DNA of 64,000 nucleotides from Clavulina sp. PMI_390. Taxonomy: Eukaryota; Basidiomycota; Agaricomycetes; Cantharellales; Hydnaceae. A program made the translations under genes and the position numbers. How positions within the stretch are numbered: position 1 is the first letter of the stretch; each line of letters starts with the position of its first letter. Positions 25,947 through 38,320 of this stretch are shown piece after piece. The DNA is taken from the NCBI GenBank assembly GCA_015039315.1, contig WIDE01000059.1, positions 67,940-131,939 of the forward strand. The letters run 5' to 3'. The notes below the pieces were generated by a model. The model ran no database searches, was not told the origin of the DNA, and saw only the letters and a program-made list of their open reading frames with translations.

Positions 25947-26861
25947 TTACGAGTTAAGTATAGTGCGCGTAAAGTTCTCGTAATTGACGCTCCCGTCTCT
26001 ATAGTCAGAAGAAACAAAAATACAAGGACATTATAAGTCAGCCGATCGCTCGAACCTCCTCCGTCAAAGATCGGAGGAAACGGAAATAAGATAAGGTGCT
26101 TACGGCCCGATCTGTACGCCCTTTAGGAGCTCATCAACCTCCTCGTCCGACATTTTCTCTCCCAGCTGCGTCAGCACGTATCGCAGCTCACCCGCGCCAA
26201 TAAATCCATTCCCCTCCTTATCGAAAACTTGGAAACCCCGAATGAACTCCTCTAGTGTGTGTGAGGCGGGCGTTGACGGCGCATGGGATGAGAAGGTTGG
26301 TTGTTGTGATACAAAATCGTTAATAATGGGATCGTGAGTATCATACGCTTTGGAAGATAGTTTCTTTGCATCATGGACTTACCTAGCGTCCCGGCAGGCT
26401 TGAAACCATCTGGCCGGTTGAGGATGGTCAAGAAAGTCTTATAGTCGACTACAAGCCCGAGACCGATCATGCGTCATACATTGACCAGTTCAACCCGCAC
26501 GCATAATTGCCCAGATTCAGTCGCGTCAACGAGAGCACCAGAAACCGCATCAAGAATGTCCCAACAACAACAGTTCAACATAGGAGAACCGCGATTAGCA
26601 ATATTACTGGCTTTGTTGAGTGGAACACGCACCATCACGCGGCGCAGCGGCGACAATCTCGGCGACCTCTGCCTGTGTAGGATTTTGGCCGAGAGCTCTG
26701 AGGAGATCGCCGAGGGTCTCGCGAGGGACGGCACCCGTCCCCTTTTTGTCAAATAGCGCGAACGCTTCTTTCCACTCCGCGTTGTCAGCCTAAGTAATCC
26801 ACCCAAAGTGTTAGTGAACGGGATACGGCCAAATGGGGACCTTAAAATGGGAACGCGCCAT
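25947..26861 (-). CDS. cdc4: Myosin essential light chain, Cdc4-like EF-hand protein
   Basis: Small EF-hand protein that binds IQ motifs of type II myosin and acts at the cytokinetic ring. Exons 26841-26861, 26639-26789, 26383-26448, 26104-26251 and 25947-25998 keep frame and give 145 residues; the fission yeast protein has 141. Landmarks in order are [60 protein letters not shown] and [15 protein letters not shown], ending in [16 protein letters not shown]. The ALGQNPT and LNRP signatures separate it from calmodulin. The first loop (DKKGTGAVP) lacks a full set of calcium ligands, as is usual for essential light chains. The start exon is seven codons long (MARSHFK). Regulation is not visible. 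Confidence 0.93.
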
Positions 26862-27303
26862 AGGGATGGATGGAATAGATTTGGTTGGGATCGGCGACGG
26901 TTGTTGTTGAGGACTGAATTGAGAGAGAGGTAAACACGTCCAAACATATGACCCTTACTTCAAGGTAGTCCCTGGCGTTCTTGCAGGATGGGCCATCAGG
27001 AAGGTTTATTAATAAGAACCGAAATGTGTTTCTACGGTAATCATACTCCTTTGCTCTTCGGCCTTACAATATCCACACATCCATAGTACTGCGATAGAAT
27101 AAGTCTCCCCATTCACGATCGTGTTGCTTGTGCACAATGGTCAAGCCATCGTGAAACGTCGATAATTGCGCCTTTTGTTATATATTGGCGCCCAATTGCC
27201 ACCGTTATGTCTTATAATTTCCCTTATATGCATGTAGTATTAATCCTCATTTGATTCGCTACAAAGATGCGCTGGCCTCGTCTAATGAAGTCTAGCTTTA
27301 TGC
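26862..27303. other. Intergenic, light-chain promoter and esterase 3' end
   Basis: Short spacer between two leftward genes. It holds the promoter of the light-chain gene and the 3' flank of the carboxylesterase. No other feature is seen. Confidence 0.4.
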
Positions 27304-29756
27304 TCAAAAGTAAAACGGGAGTCTCATCTGGGCCGAGTTGAAGAGCTGCATTTGAGGGCGGTAGGTGTCCGCAATGAGAGGGAACGTCTGGCCATCGATC
27401 TTCATTGACGTGTAATTTTTGCCGTAGGTAGGCCATGTAGGCACTGTGCATATGAATGAGAAATTAGGATAGGTGAGAACGGATCGCGGAAAAATATAGA
27501 AAGTTCTGAACGCACGACTGGCTCCATTGGGGCTTAGATTATTGATAAACGCAATCCAGGCGGCGCTCATGTAGCGGGAAGTGATTCCGTACGAGTCATT
27601 TTGGGTACCATAGGAGTTATAAGCTACGTTCCCCAAGCAGTGAGAACGAATCCGAGAGCAATTCCATTAAAAGGATATGACCCACCGTATGGTACGTCAG
27701 AGCTGTGGAATACGCTCAGATAGTCGGGGATATATTGCGATGGCTGAGCAAACTGGTAGCTGTACACAGGGTATTTCGAGCCAAAGCTTAGATGAGTTGA
27801 TATCATCGCACGACGGCCTATCGATCGATCTTAGGTGACAGTATCTCATATAGCTTTAGAAGATAAATGGACGAACGGCTTTCGAAGTATAGGTCCCCAA
27901 AGATTGACGCTTCACGCTTGAACTGGCTTGTAGGGCCGAACAATCGATCCGAGGTATTGGTACCCACAGGGTCGTAGGGGCTACCCACTGTCGGGTCATC
28001 GGGGTATGCATTGAGGATTGGTTGGAAAAGGGTTGAGAACGATGTCTGATTTACGGCGTTCAAGGACTCTATTGTGATATCAGTTGAAGAGTGAAGTAAT
28101 CACAGAAACGATGGGCGCCGCACCTTGGAAGTATGTGACGACCTGAGCAGTCTCATTCAGGGGAGGAGGGAACAAAGTGCCCTATCATACAAGTTGAACT
28201 TAGTTGTGTCTCATGGAATCACGATTCTTGCTAGCACACCTCATCGAGGCAATTACCGATCACAAGAGCTACCTTGGCGGTTTTTCCGGCAGCTATCTGG
28301 ACGCTTGGGCTTTCGGTATGGAAGAATCCATCCAACACACGCCCAAAGGCCGTTCCGTATCCAGCTGCAGTCCAGATCCCGTTCGTCACTTGATATAACG
28401 TATCAGACGGAACACCACGAAGGCAAGCTATTTTGTCCGACGCAGATGTGCACCCGGTTTGCGAGACGAGACTGTTGAAGCTTGACTGCGGTACTGACGA
28501 AGACGGCGGGAAGACCGGATTGCTAAAGAACCAATGTGAGCATCGTGATACGAGCGTACTCCTGGCCGACATACGTTGCTGCTGTCCCGCTCTCGAGTAT
28601 TGCTCCTCGGAACAGGTTTCGGTCCTTCACTAGCGTTCCGCCCTGTGCAAGGAGAATGGAGCCGATTGCGATAGCTCCAGCTGACTGTCCAAAGACTAAT
28701 AAATACACGTATTAGTTAGGTTTGAATCGTCTGCCTAGGATAATCCTTACCTGTAACCTATGAAATATCGAGGCAGACGTTATGGCCATTAATTCGGATA
28801 CAAGGTTTCGGGCGGCCTACCTTGGTCTTATCTCCACCGAAAGCACCAATGTTCGTTTGCACCCACTCCAAACCGGCCACAATATCAAGCAGGCCAGCAT
28901 TGAGGGCGGCTGATCCCTTCGCCGCTCCAGCGACCATCGCGCTTGAGCTGAGGAATCCCCACGAACTGAGTCGGTAATTGAGCGAGACATAGACAATTGG
29001 CTGGCCAAGCTCAATGCTTCTCGAGACGACTTCATGTCACATAATGATTAGCGCGAGACGAGGGGAACAAGCTATGATTTCTCAACGTACAATTCGTCGC
29101 GTTGTTCATGTTGGATCCCTATTGAGACCATGTATATCAGGAACTGGCTTTGTAATGATCGGAAGTTGGAGTGGGTACCCCAGCTTCAAATCCACCACCA
29201 TAGATCCAGAAAGCAACTACGTCGAGATGTATGGGAGATTGTCAACATATAAACACCCACAGCGGTGCTAGAGTGATTCGCCTAACCTGGCAAAGATGCG
29301 TTGGCGGCGATTCCTTGTGGGCGGACGACGTTGATGGTCAGGCAATCCTCTGAGATAGAGTCAAGACTGTATCCTGTATAGCTCTAGAAAAAAAATCATA
29401 ATTAATTGGCACTCCCATGGCCAATCGCTTGCGTGATAACTCACCTGCAAAGGCTGCATGCACGCCTTCCCATAGTCCGTGGCATCAAATGTCCGGCTAT
29501 CGTTTGGTGCTAATGGCACAGGTGCGGCGAATCTCAGTTCTCCAATAGGTGGCTGAGCATACGGAATTCCAAGGAAGTTGTCCTGCTGGAACTGGGGCAG
29601 GTTCACACCTGCTACGACGCCTGTTGAGATCGAGACGATGGGTTGGCCAGAGGTCACATTTCGTGATCTGAGCTCGCGAGGAACGACAGCAGCCCCCAGG
29701 ACATTGGAAAGAAAGAAACTGAATGTAACAGTGAACTTTAGCGGGGACGCAAACAT
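27304..29756 (-). CDS. Secreted type-B carboxylesterase/lipase
   Basis: Alpha/beta hydrolase of the carboxylesterase type B family, expected to cleave carboxylic esters or lipids outside the cell. Exons: 29445-29756, 29287-29383, 29179-29216, 29091-29118, 28821-29029, 28751-28757, 28575-28695, 28240-28522, 28124-28181, 27877-28068, 27686-27817, 27519-27623 and 27304-27443. They give 573 residues, normal for the family. A signal peptide precedes AAVVPRE. Family signatures are FLGIPYAQPPIGELRFAAP, EDCLTINVVRP, FWIYGGGFEAGG (oxyanion hole), the nucleophile elbow VFGQSAG near residue 235 and the probable catalytic His in VFHSSDVPY. A 7-nt exon supplies part of the KVTV segment just before the elbow; without it the frame is lost. 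Substrate is unknown. Confidence 0.9.
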
Positions 29757-30708
29757 CGAGCCGTGGAGTCCCGTTCAACTGGGATAGACGAGTGGGAAGG
29801 TGACAGCTCAGACAGACTCGACTCCCAACGAGCGTTTTTATCGCGGGGCGCGAGATCAAGAAGCAGGAGGAAACGTATGCATCCTTGCGGCATCTGTTCC
29901 GGTATGAAGTCTGCCAAGCATTCTTGGAGAAACTATCTCGAGTCGGCAATGTGTCTGTCAATGATTTCCATGAGAAGTCCAAAGAGTGCTGCACACAAAT
30001 GAATGTCAATTTGAGGAATATATGTTCAAAGGTGTGACCATGATGACTCTGGAGCGGGTCGGTATTATTCCTCATGCATTATGGCTAGTGAGAAGCGTCG
30101 GCCAGTCTATGCATATGAAGAGGATATCTGATCAAGTTAATGTTCGGTGGCATTGACAGCCAGTAGCTCACTCAGTGCCTCAGCAGGGTGGACGGAAGGA
30201 CTGGGTATGGCCATGTGGGAAAATGATCTAGCTCCATTTCCACAATTTTCAATATATTGAGAGAGGGCTTCTACTAGTACAATGGAACGCGCAGAAAACG
30301 AAATGAGGCAAGGTAATGCTAGAGTACAGAACAACAAACAGCGAGCAGAAAAGGCCAGAAAGCTACCTAGTATTCAACAAGCACATATTGGATGCAGCCA
30401 TCTGCTCCAAGGGCTAAGAACGTCCAGATAGCGTAGCTTGCAGAAAAGAAAAAGCCAACAAACGCATTCGAAATGTGATAGCAGTGCGGAGAAGAGGAGG
30501 CAGCGCATGGTACGTTAATAAAATATGGAAAATCGTGACGCCAAAAATTAGAATCATGATGGTGATGGCAGTACATTATTCCACGGCATAAGGAAAGCAG
30601 CACCACGGGTGAGACGCTCTTTTGCAATCTCTAATCCTTGGCGACTGATTATTGATAATGGGATAATGGGGCGTGGGCGTGTCCAGTTGAAGCAAGATCG
30701 AAGCGTGG
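29757..30708. other. Intergenic region
   Basis: Promoter side of the esterase and 3' flank of the Cys-rich protein gene. Open frames are short and lack motifs. Nothing else is identified. Confidence 0.4.
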
Positions 30709-33700
30709 TCATGATGGAGGCGCGGTAAGAGTCATCCCAGCTAGGGATACTCCATCGTCCTCTGAGACTATCGCTTCTGTCGCAAGCGGCTGGACCGTGG
30801 CCCCTGGAGCATTGCCGTCAAAGCTTTTCACTCTCTTCCGTCCATGCCCGTGCATATCAGGCGCATTCACAATCTCTCCGTCCGGACCACCAACATCCTC
30901 GTCGTCCCTTACACGCACGCGCGGAGGACGCTCAAGGCTTTTGGAGCGCGAGCGTTTTGATGCGCGCCGCTCCATTCCAGCTCCACCGTTCGTGGTCAGA
31001 TCGGAAAGAGCAGCGGAGGATGTGGAAAGACTTGAGGGCGTGGGAGATGGTGATGGGGAAGGTGAGCGACTGCGCCGCTTATTCGAGCGGAGCGCCGAAT
31101 TAGACGTAGCGTACGCAGCGGAAGAGTGTTGAGGAGGCGCTCGAGGCGCAGGCTGGAGGGGTGTAGTAACGGCGCTGCCATCTTTGCCAGCGTCGACGGA
31201 TGCCTCCGTAGCAGCATCTAATGGTAACCTGGTGGAGCTCTGAGTAGGCGTCAATGTGGTCGCTCCAAGCTGCGGGTTTATACTCAGACTCAGATGGAGG
31301 TTGGGGCCATCAGACTGAGCTGGACGTAATCGAGGATCGGCCACAGAGTTTGCTGACGGGACACGAGGGGGAACAGGGGGCGCTACAGCAGCGCCGTAAT
31401 TTTGGGTGTTGCCTGTGGCCAGCATGTTGAGCTGTGCCATTTTGGCAAATGCAAGAGAGGCAGCAACAGTCCCGGCAGCCGCCATCTGCGCTAACCGAGG
31501 ATCGATGCTTGACATGGGCATAGGGACTGTCGGATGTGTTGCGATTGGGGTAGCGACAGGTGCCGAGGTAGGAGTAGGGGTTTTCACAGGCGCAGGTGCG
31601 GGCAACTGTCCCAGTTGAGGATTCAGTGCCGCAATTTGCATACGAGCTGCAGCAGAAAGCGTGGCATTTGACGCTGGGGCAGTAGGGAGGGGAATGTGGG
31701 CAGGCGCAGTGGGGATAGAAACCGGAGCGGGGGCGACGACTGGCCGTAATAATGGCGCCGGGCCAAACGTCCCGGCTTGCTGGTGCTGGACAGGCACAGT
31801 GGGGGCAGCGGGTTGATTCGAGTTGATGACATAGCTCGTCGTGCGTCGTCCATCAGGAGCCACGACGCTTTCCTGGAACTCCCCATATTGCTCATAGTCA
31901 CTTTCCTCAGCATAATCGTCCCAATCGAGATCCTCATCATCCTCATCGTCTTCCTCCTCCCCATATGAATAGAACTCGTCATCAGTATAGCCTGGTGTGA
32001 TGCCCCTCCCATTGTTCACGGGCTCCATGTTTTCCGCAAGGTAGCGATCTAGCTCCTCTGTATCCATTTGTCCATGGCGATCCTTGCTCTCCTTTTGAGC
32101 CTGCTGTCTCGCCGCCTTTTCTCGCTCCTTCATCTCCTCCATCGCCCGCATCTTCGCTTTCACCGCCTCCTCGGCGCGGAAGCAGATAGAGCATTGGCAC
32201 ACCATGAGAGGTTCGACAGCTTCGCTCCACAAGTGCAAGAGGATATTGCGAGCGCTGCGCCCAAGGAAGGAGGCAGAGTGAGGCACTTTGGGCACATCGG
32301 CATATGGTTCAATCTGTTCATGAATCACTGGACTAGTATCGAATGCGGCAAGTTCCTCGATCACTTCTCGGGCGGTCTTGCGCGCAGAGAAGGCCTGGAG
32401 CATGACAAAGGTAGCAGAAGAGGTCGACACTGGAGAGACCATTGCCTCTGACGAGGAATTTCGGGGAATGTGAAGGGTGTTCCCGTCTTGGCCTTTCGAG
32501 TCGGTGGCCTCAGGACCCGGTGATGGCGTCGTTCGCATTGTTGTGGAGGGGCTAGGTCGATCACCTGCCACACTCGAAGGGGGCTCCGAGGAGCCATGGC
32601 TTCCAGATTTTGGTGAGCTGGAGCCCGTCTCGGATTGCGCAGAGGTGAACACATTGCGATAGCGACTAGCCCAGTCATACGGGTTCTTCGCCCACGCCTC
32701 TGGAGCCAGCAGGAACGCCGGTGTAAGCAGATCGTCCAACTCTACGCTCATGAGTAGTCGATGTAAGTCTAGGCCGCGTATCTCGGCTGCTGCCTCAACA
32801 CTGTCAGGCGATCACTGTCAGCAATGGCGGAGACTAGAGGAAGAAAAAAGACGAAAAAGGCACTCACCGTGCGACACAATTTTTGATAGCAGGGCCGATG
32901 AGTGTTCGAAACTGCTGGGTGAACACCTTGCGCATATCAACCCAAAAGTCAGCACTTGAGCAGGGAGGAATCTCAATGGCGCCCATAGGCCACTCGTTGG
33001 CCCATGCTTCATTGAAATCAAAGTACGGGTGTGCTGCAATATGGCCTCGGCGTACGGCTTCCTCTACGAGTGACACCAGAAGAACAAATTGTTCTTGATC
33101 CTCTTGATCGTACGGAGAAATCCAGAGGCCACTGAGTATTCGCTCCCGTAGGTAAAGTGCCATCCGGCGCGAGCGTAAAAGTCCAAGATATTCAGGGGAT
33201 GTGGCGATATTGCTGGCCATCATCTCGTGCTCCTGAGTGATGCGGCCGTACGCATCCGAGAAGCGGGCCTTCTCATGGACAAACTTGTCGTTGATAAAGC
33301 CCTGATACTCGGGATCGTTTTCGATGAACCACATTTGCTCGGAGATAAAGGAGATGGTCTGTTGAACAAGGCGCGTGTTTCCCCAGTGAAACTCGCGTAG
33401 GGCGTTCTGTCCCTGGGGGTATCCTCTGATGCGCGCAACGGCTCGTTCACCCTCGACGCCACCACCGAAATTGCTGATGATCTCTTTTGAAAGTCGGTCC
33501 CAACGACACTGATGACATACGGTTTTGGCATATTCGAAATACTGAAAGTCGTAGTTTTGCATCATGCTGAACCCGGCCCATCGACCATAGTTATCAATGT
33601 CGGTGCGGCGCACGAATTCAGGATCATAGGCATGGGGGAGAGAATCGACCAAGCAGTTGAAGCAGAACGAGTTGCTGTGGTGGGACTTGCAGCATCCGAT

Positions 33701-34378
33701 GTAATCGAGTGGTTTGGTCTGCTCGTAGTGATCGCTGGTGCCGATGCCACTGGCGTCGTGGAACGCGTTGACGCGACAAGGGATGCATGATGAATTCCAG
33801 ATGTGGCGGTACATATCGGCGGAGGGCATTGGGGTTGCGGTGTTGCGATTTTTGAGGTGGACATTGTGGATGTGGAGAGGGTCAATCGTGCGCACAGCAT
33901 GCGCCCAGAAAGGCGCGTCATTGACTATGATTCACGGCCGGCGTCAACACACAAATTGGGTGTGGTCGTGCCATATGGTCCAGAGGTCTGAAGGAAGGCA
34001 CTCACTGGCTTTTTCCCAGCCACGGCAGACGCGCTGGAGGGATTCGTAGGTTTGGGCGTGGACGAACATGGTCCAGATGCGACGATGACCCTCGTGTTTT
34101 GGGGCGCGCGTCCATGTACTTGGTATCTCGAGAGGAGCAAGATCGACCACGGTCTGAGCGATTGAGCTGGAAAAAGAGACAGAATCGCGAGATCAGGATG
34201 GGGCGAATCCAGAAATTGTGGTAAATGGGAGCAAAAGCTTGACGCAAGGCAGGCAAGCAGCAAGGGTGCGCTGAGGCTGACAGACGTACATGATGACTTC
34301 GCGGGGCAGCTCTGCCCACGATAAATTAGAGGGTTTGCTTTTGGCCTTGACGTAGCATTTCTCGAATTGTTCGACCAT
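30709..34378 (-). CDS. Unknown protein with Cys/His cluster and acidic, RS-rich tail
   Basis: Family not recognised. Exons 34290-34378, 34006-34166, 32868-33924 and 30709-32800 keep frame and give 1132 residues. Near the N-terminus is a segment reading WAELPREVI...SLQRVCRGWEKAS that weakly recalls an F-box. Next comes a Cys/His-rich part: C-X2-C at about 130-133, CC at 161-162 with HH at 165-166, C-X2-C at 171-174 and C-X2-C at 220-223. This is a plausible zinc-binding fold of two modules. A long, apparently folded, charged region follows (to about residue 430). The rest is disordered: a basic helix (EEMKEREKAARQQAQKESK), an acidic run (EEEDDEDDEDLDWDDY), Pro/Ala repeats and a KRRSRSPSPSPS tail. 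The start codon is uncertain, since coding-like sequence continues upstream to about 34600. A nuclear role is a guess. Confidence 0.75.
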
Positions 34379-34770
34379 CGCAGACGGATGCGTGGGGAAC
34401 GAGTGCCACCAAGCGAATAACCAGCGACAACAAAAGGGAAATGACTCTGCCGCGGGTGACGCAGCGCTTGTACCCGGCGGTGCGCAGACCACCCCGGAGC
34501 GGACGGAACGTAGAGAGGAGTGCTAGCTGCTCGATGCCTGAGCAGTTGTCGCCGACAATCGTGACGATGCCCGAAGCGCGGCTCGATGGACAAGGTTCCT
34601 TCTGTCACGCAGATGGAGGAGAGTGACAAAACAAAGCGCGATTGAAGCCCTGCGCCCACGGCAAACACCCCACAACACCGTCTAATTGGGGGCGCCAATA
34701 GCACCGCTTTTTTTCCGCGGGAGATAGGAAAACCAAAATAAAAAAGTGATACATGTAAAATAGTCTCTCT
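34379..34770. other. Spacer, possible 5' exon of the Cys-rich gene
   Basis: On the minus strand the frame of the Cys-rich gene stays open upstream to about 34492, and another frame to about 34600 also looks codon-like. A further 5' exon is possible, but I could not find a convincing start with matching splice phase. Confidence 0.35.
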
Positions 34771-37763
34771 CTACCGCTGATCGACAATGGCCTGAAGGCG
34801 ATCTGCCGTCTCCGGCGCAAATTTAAAGACCTCGAGCCGTTCTCCAAAGGCGCCAGTAATCAGCTTGATGCCCGAGCGCAGAGCTGTCCGAATGAAGATC
34901 GATCAACCGACGGAGGGCCCGACGGCCAAGAATATCATCATCAGGCGGACCGTCCAGAAAGAATCCACCCGACGCGGGGGATCGCCAGAACAGCAACAGC
35001 ATGATATGAATGAGGCGGGCAGGGCAACATGAACGTCAGACGAAAATGAACTCGGCTTCTGGTAGCGAAAAAGAGAAACAACGCACCGGTCAACAGGGGT
35101 CCAACAAGCTCCGCGATCGCTTGGCTCTCCTCTTCTCTCCTCGCGTCCATGCGGAGCTGCATTTCATCCTTGCGCTCCTCGCTCAGTTCACTCAGGGGAT
35201 GTGATTTGAGTGTCTCCTCCTGCAACTCCTTTGTGTATGCCTCAAGGGCAACAGTGAAGGCTAGGAGTGCCTCCAGGACACGTGGAACATCACGCTGTAC
35301 AACACCGTATGCGTCTTCCTCTAGTGAAAATGCTGTTAGATAGGATAGACCTATTGATGTTGTGATTAATTATATCCGCGCGCGTCAGCAAAAAATGCAA
35401 CTCGGGAGTCATGATGAAAACTCACTCTCAATGATCCATAAGTCCACCTTGCGCCCACGTAGCACCCCCTTTACTCTCTCGACTGCACTTCCATTCCACC
35501 ACCACCTCACATCGCTAAGCCAGAACCTCACCGGCAATGGCAACCGCTTCAGGATCGCGCTGTCCACATCGCTCAGCACTCGCATCGCAGCCTCTTTCGA
35601 CCGCTTCGGTGCCGCCTCCACTTCCTTGACCACCCTGTCAAGGGATGAAACCGACGCCGCGAGGCTCGATGGACGTTTTGTTGCAACTGTAGAACCGGAA
35701 GCCGTCGAAGACGACGCAGCTGACCCACCCTCGCGCAGGAAGATACTAGGAATCTCCCCGAGTGCTGTTGTAGCCCCATCCACCAACCCCCCAAGCACGC
35801 TTGTCGCGGCCCCATCACTCGCAAAGCTATCAACGATCTTTGCAGTCGTCGCAGCGCTCGGGGACGCAGGAACCGCCGGACGGAACACGCTCGCGCCACC
35901 AGGCTTGATCATTACACTCGCTCGAGGCTTTTTCGCCGGTGTCTCTGGCACAGCAGCAGAGGGCGCTGGGGCAGGGGTCGGAGCGGGCATCGATTTCAGG
36001 GATGGGGGAGAAGCACCACGTCTGAGCAAGGTCTGATAGTCTCTCCCAAGAATAAGGAGCGCTTCACGGACGAGCACGGCCCATGCTCCGCTAGTAGCGT
36101 ATGGCACGCCGTTCAGAGGCGCGCCAGAGCTGATCGCAGAAGGTGGGTGCGAAGTTTTGAGATCGGAGAAGAGTGCTTTCCGTCGGGCGGTACCAGAAGC
36201 AGAAGCAGTTTGGGCGACAACGGAGAGCTCGTGGAAGGCGTGATACTATTTGTTAGGAAGAATAAGTGAGAATGAATTGAGCCTAGAAAAAATGTCACGC
36301 TACTCACTTTGACATATGAGTCCGAAGTCACAATCCCAGATAATAAGGTATCATTAGGGTTCTCGGCTACAGCGGACATCACAATGGGCTATGGTATGGA
36401 AGAAGCACACTAAGTCACGAAGATCTTATCACAAAAAAGGACAAAGGGTCATACCTCGGTCATATACCCCTCCAGCAAGACCCTCACGAGCTCCCACATT
36501 CCCGCACTGAGGATATTAACTTGCAACGACCGATAGCCTAGATCCACCATGGAGCCAATAGAGATGGACTCTTTTCTTGAGGCGAAGAAGGCCATGTAGG
36601 GTCTAGACTCCATAATGGTCAGCACATACGAAGTGACAAAAGATAAAGTCTAGAAATACCTGATGAAGGGCAACAGTTTACCGGCTGTATACCACGTCCT
36701 CCTAGCACTAAATGTGTATGTCATTGTGAATACCACGGACATGGTCGCTGAAAAGATGAGGGTTGGGACAATGGAGCCCAGGAGGGAGGACATCAGTTCA
36801 GGGCGATGGGGAGGTCGTGTCTACACGACATAGGATGACAAAAGAGGATCCGACAACAAAAACGTGTTAGCGAAGAGACCGAGGGGGGTAGTGCGGTTGG
36901 ACGTACAGTAAACGACGGCCAACGATCTGCCGAGCGTGACAGGACCAGCGCACGCACGGCATATGCCATAGCAAGAACAACATTGGACATTGTTAGGACA
37001 ACCCATCTTTCATTCAACATCCAATGGTACTTCCTGATGGATCGCAACTCAGCTAATCGAGAGAAAGAGTTAAGACCAGTTTGGAACTCACGAGTGTTTA
37101 ATCCAGATAGAAAGTTCTGGGTCCTCGATCTCTCTCATGCCTGTGGATGATGCGTACATGACAGCGAGCACCCATCCTTGCACTGCATATAATGCAACAA
37201 ACATTCCAGCAGCAGGCGTTAAGTGTCCCCAGACGCGCGCAGCAGCGGTAGCGTAGTGGCGAGGTGAAGAGGAACGATATTCTTGGCGAAAGAGGAGCCT
37301 CAAGGCAACGAAGGAAGGAACAATGCCAAAGGCATAAATAATGGAGGTTGTGAGCAGGTGTTGCCAGCCAAAGCTAGCAAGGACTTCTCCTGAGGGAACA
37401 GTGCGGAAACTGCATCAGAACTGATCGAACAGTGGTCCTAAGCCATCAAAACGCGTACCTATAATACCCCTTGCTGGAGTGAAAACCCAAAAGGATGTGC
37501 TGCCCCAGGTGAAGATCGCAGACAAGACGAGCACTCTCAGCATCCGCTGTCTCATCACAGCCTAAGGAAGGTTGCACCAAATAGCATTGAATCCGAAAAC
37601 ACGCGCCAAGTCGACAGTTTCACACCAAGTTAGAAGTTGAAAGAACGAAAAAGTAGGCGGAGTCACTGACAGTAATGAGCCTGTCATACGAGCCCAGAAA
37701 GGATGGCGGTTTGTGCGCTGGACGAACATATATCGAGCGCGTAGTCGTTACTGTAGTCGACAT
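34771..37763 (-). CDS. NDC1: Nucleoporin Ndc1, pore membrane protein
   Basis: Multi-pass protein that anchors nuclear pore complexes and the spindle pole body in the nuclear envelope. Ten exons join in frame: 37671-37763, 37459-37561, 37092-37389, 36907-37033, 36660-36820, 36455-36602, 36308-36388, 35426-36245, 35087-35350 and 34771-34883, giving 735 residues. The N-terminal half carries about six hydrophobic spans, for example VLVLSAIFTWGSTSFWVF, SIIYAFGIVPSFVAL, MFVALYAVQGWVLAVMY and VVLAMAYAVRALVL. The DPELSIWIKHS segment and the C-terminal blocks LSYLTAFSLEEDAYGVVQRD and ALRSGIKLITGAFGERLEVF match the family as I know it. A Pro/Ala-rich disordered loop lies between (PAPTPAPAPSAAVPETPAKK). 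Assignment rests on topology, length and these blocks, so a profile search should be used to confirm it. Confidence 0.82.
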
Positions 37764-38320
37764 CGCTATTCAATGCCGACGAAGAATGGTTCTGGCAATG
37801 TAGCCACCTGGAGACGCGAGGTCCACGCTGAGCAAACTTTGGTGTTGTTTGTTCACCAAACACCAACAACGCGGTCATCTCACTCAGGCTTTTGACTTGG
37901 AATGCAGAAACAGTTCTATCACACTGCAGCCCGAAAAAAATTTGTGAATTAACCCCAAAGAAAACATTGGATAGTACAAAGGACATTATACTTGGGACGA
38001 TGACACGAAGCAAATGGCAGGCGAAGTCCAAAAGAAAATACGACTCTGAAACCAAAATAATCGCTCATCTGAATTGTAAGGAGAGTGGTGAAGTAACGAA
38101 ATGAAAGGAGCCATCGACATCCACAGCTGTGAATATTCTGAGAGCAAGGAGAGCTAGGCAGGGGAAGGAGGCAGCAATACAGAGTCAGTAGTCACCTATC
38201 GGGGATCTACCAGCACCAGAGGGCTTAATCGTGACGCGAGGTCTATGCACCATGTGCGTACTGCACCCTCTAAATAGACACCACGTCTGTTTGAGCAGTT
38301 CTCGCCTAGTTCTTCTTGCT
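37764..38320. other. Intergenic, NDC1 promoter side
   Basis: Between two leftward genes. It holds the NDC1 promoter and the 3' flank of the DUF6533 gene. Short frames on both strands lack support. Confidence 0.4.

Noticed and set aside
34441..34626. Coding-like minus-strand stretch as first exon of the Cys-rich gene
   Set aside because: No start codon with matching splice phase could be found, so it is kept only as a possibility.
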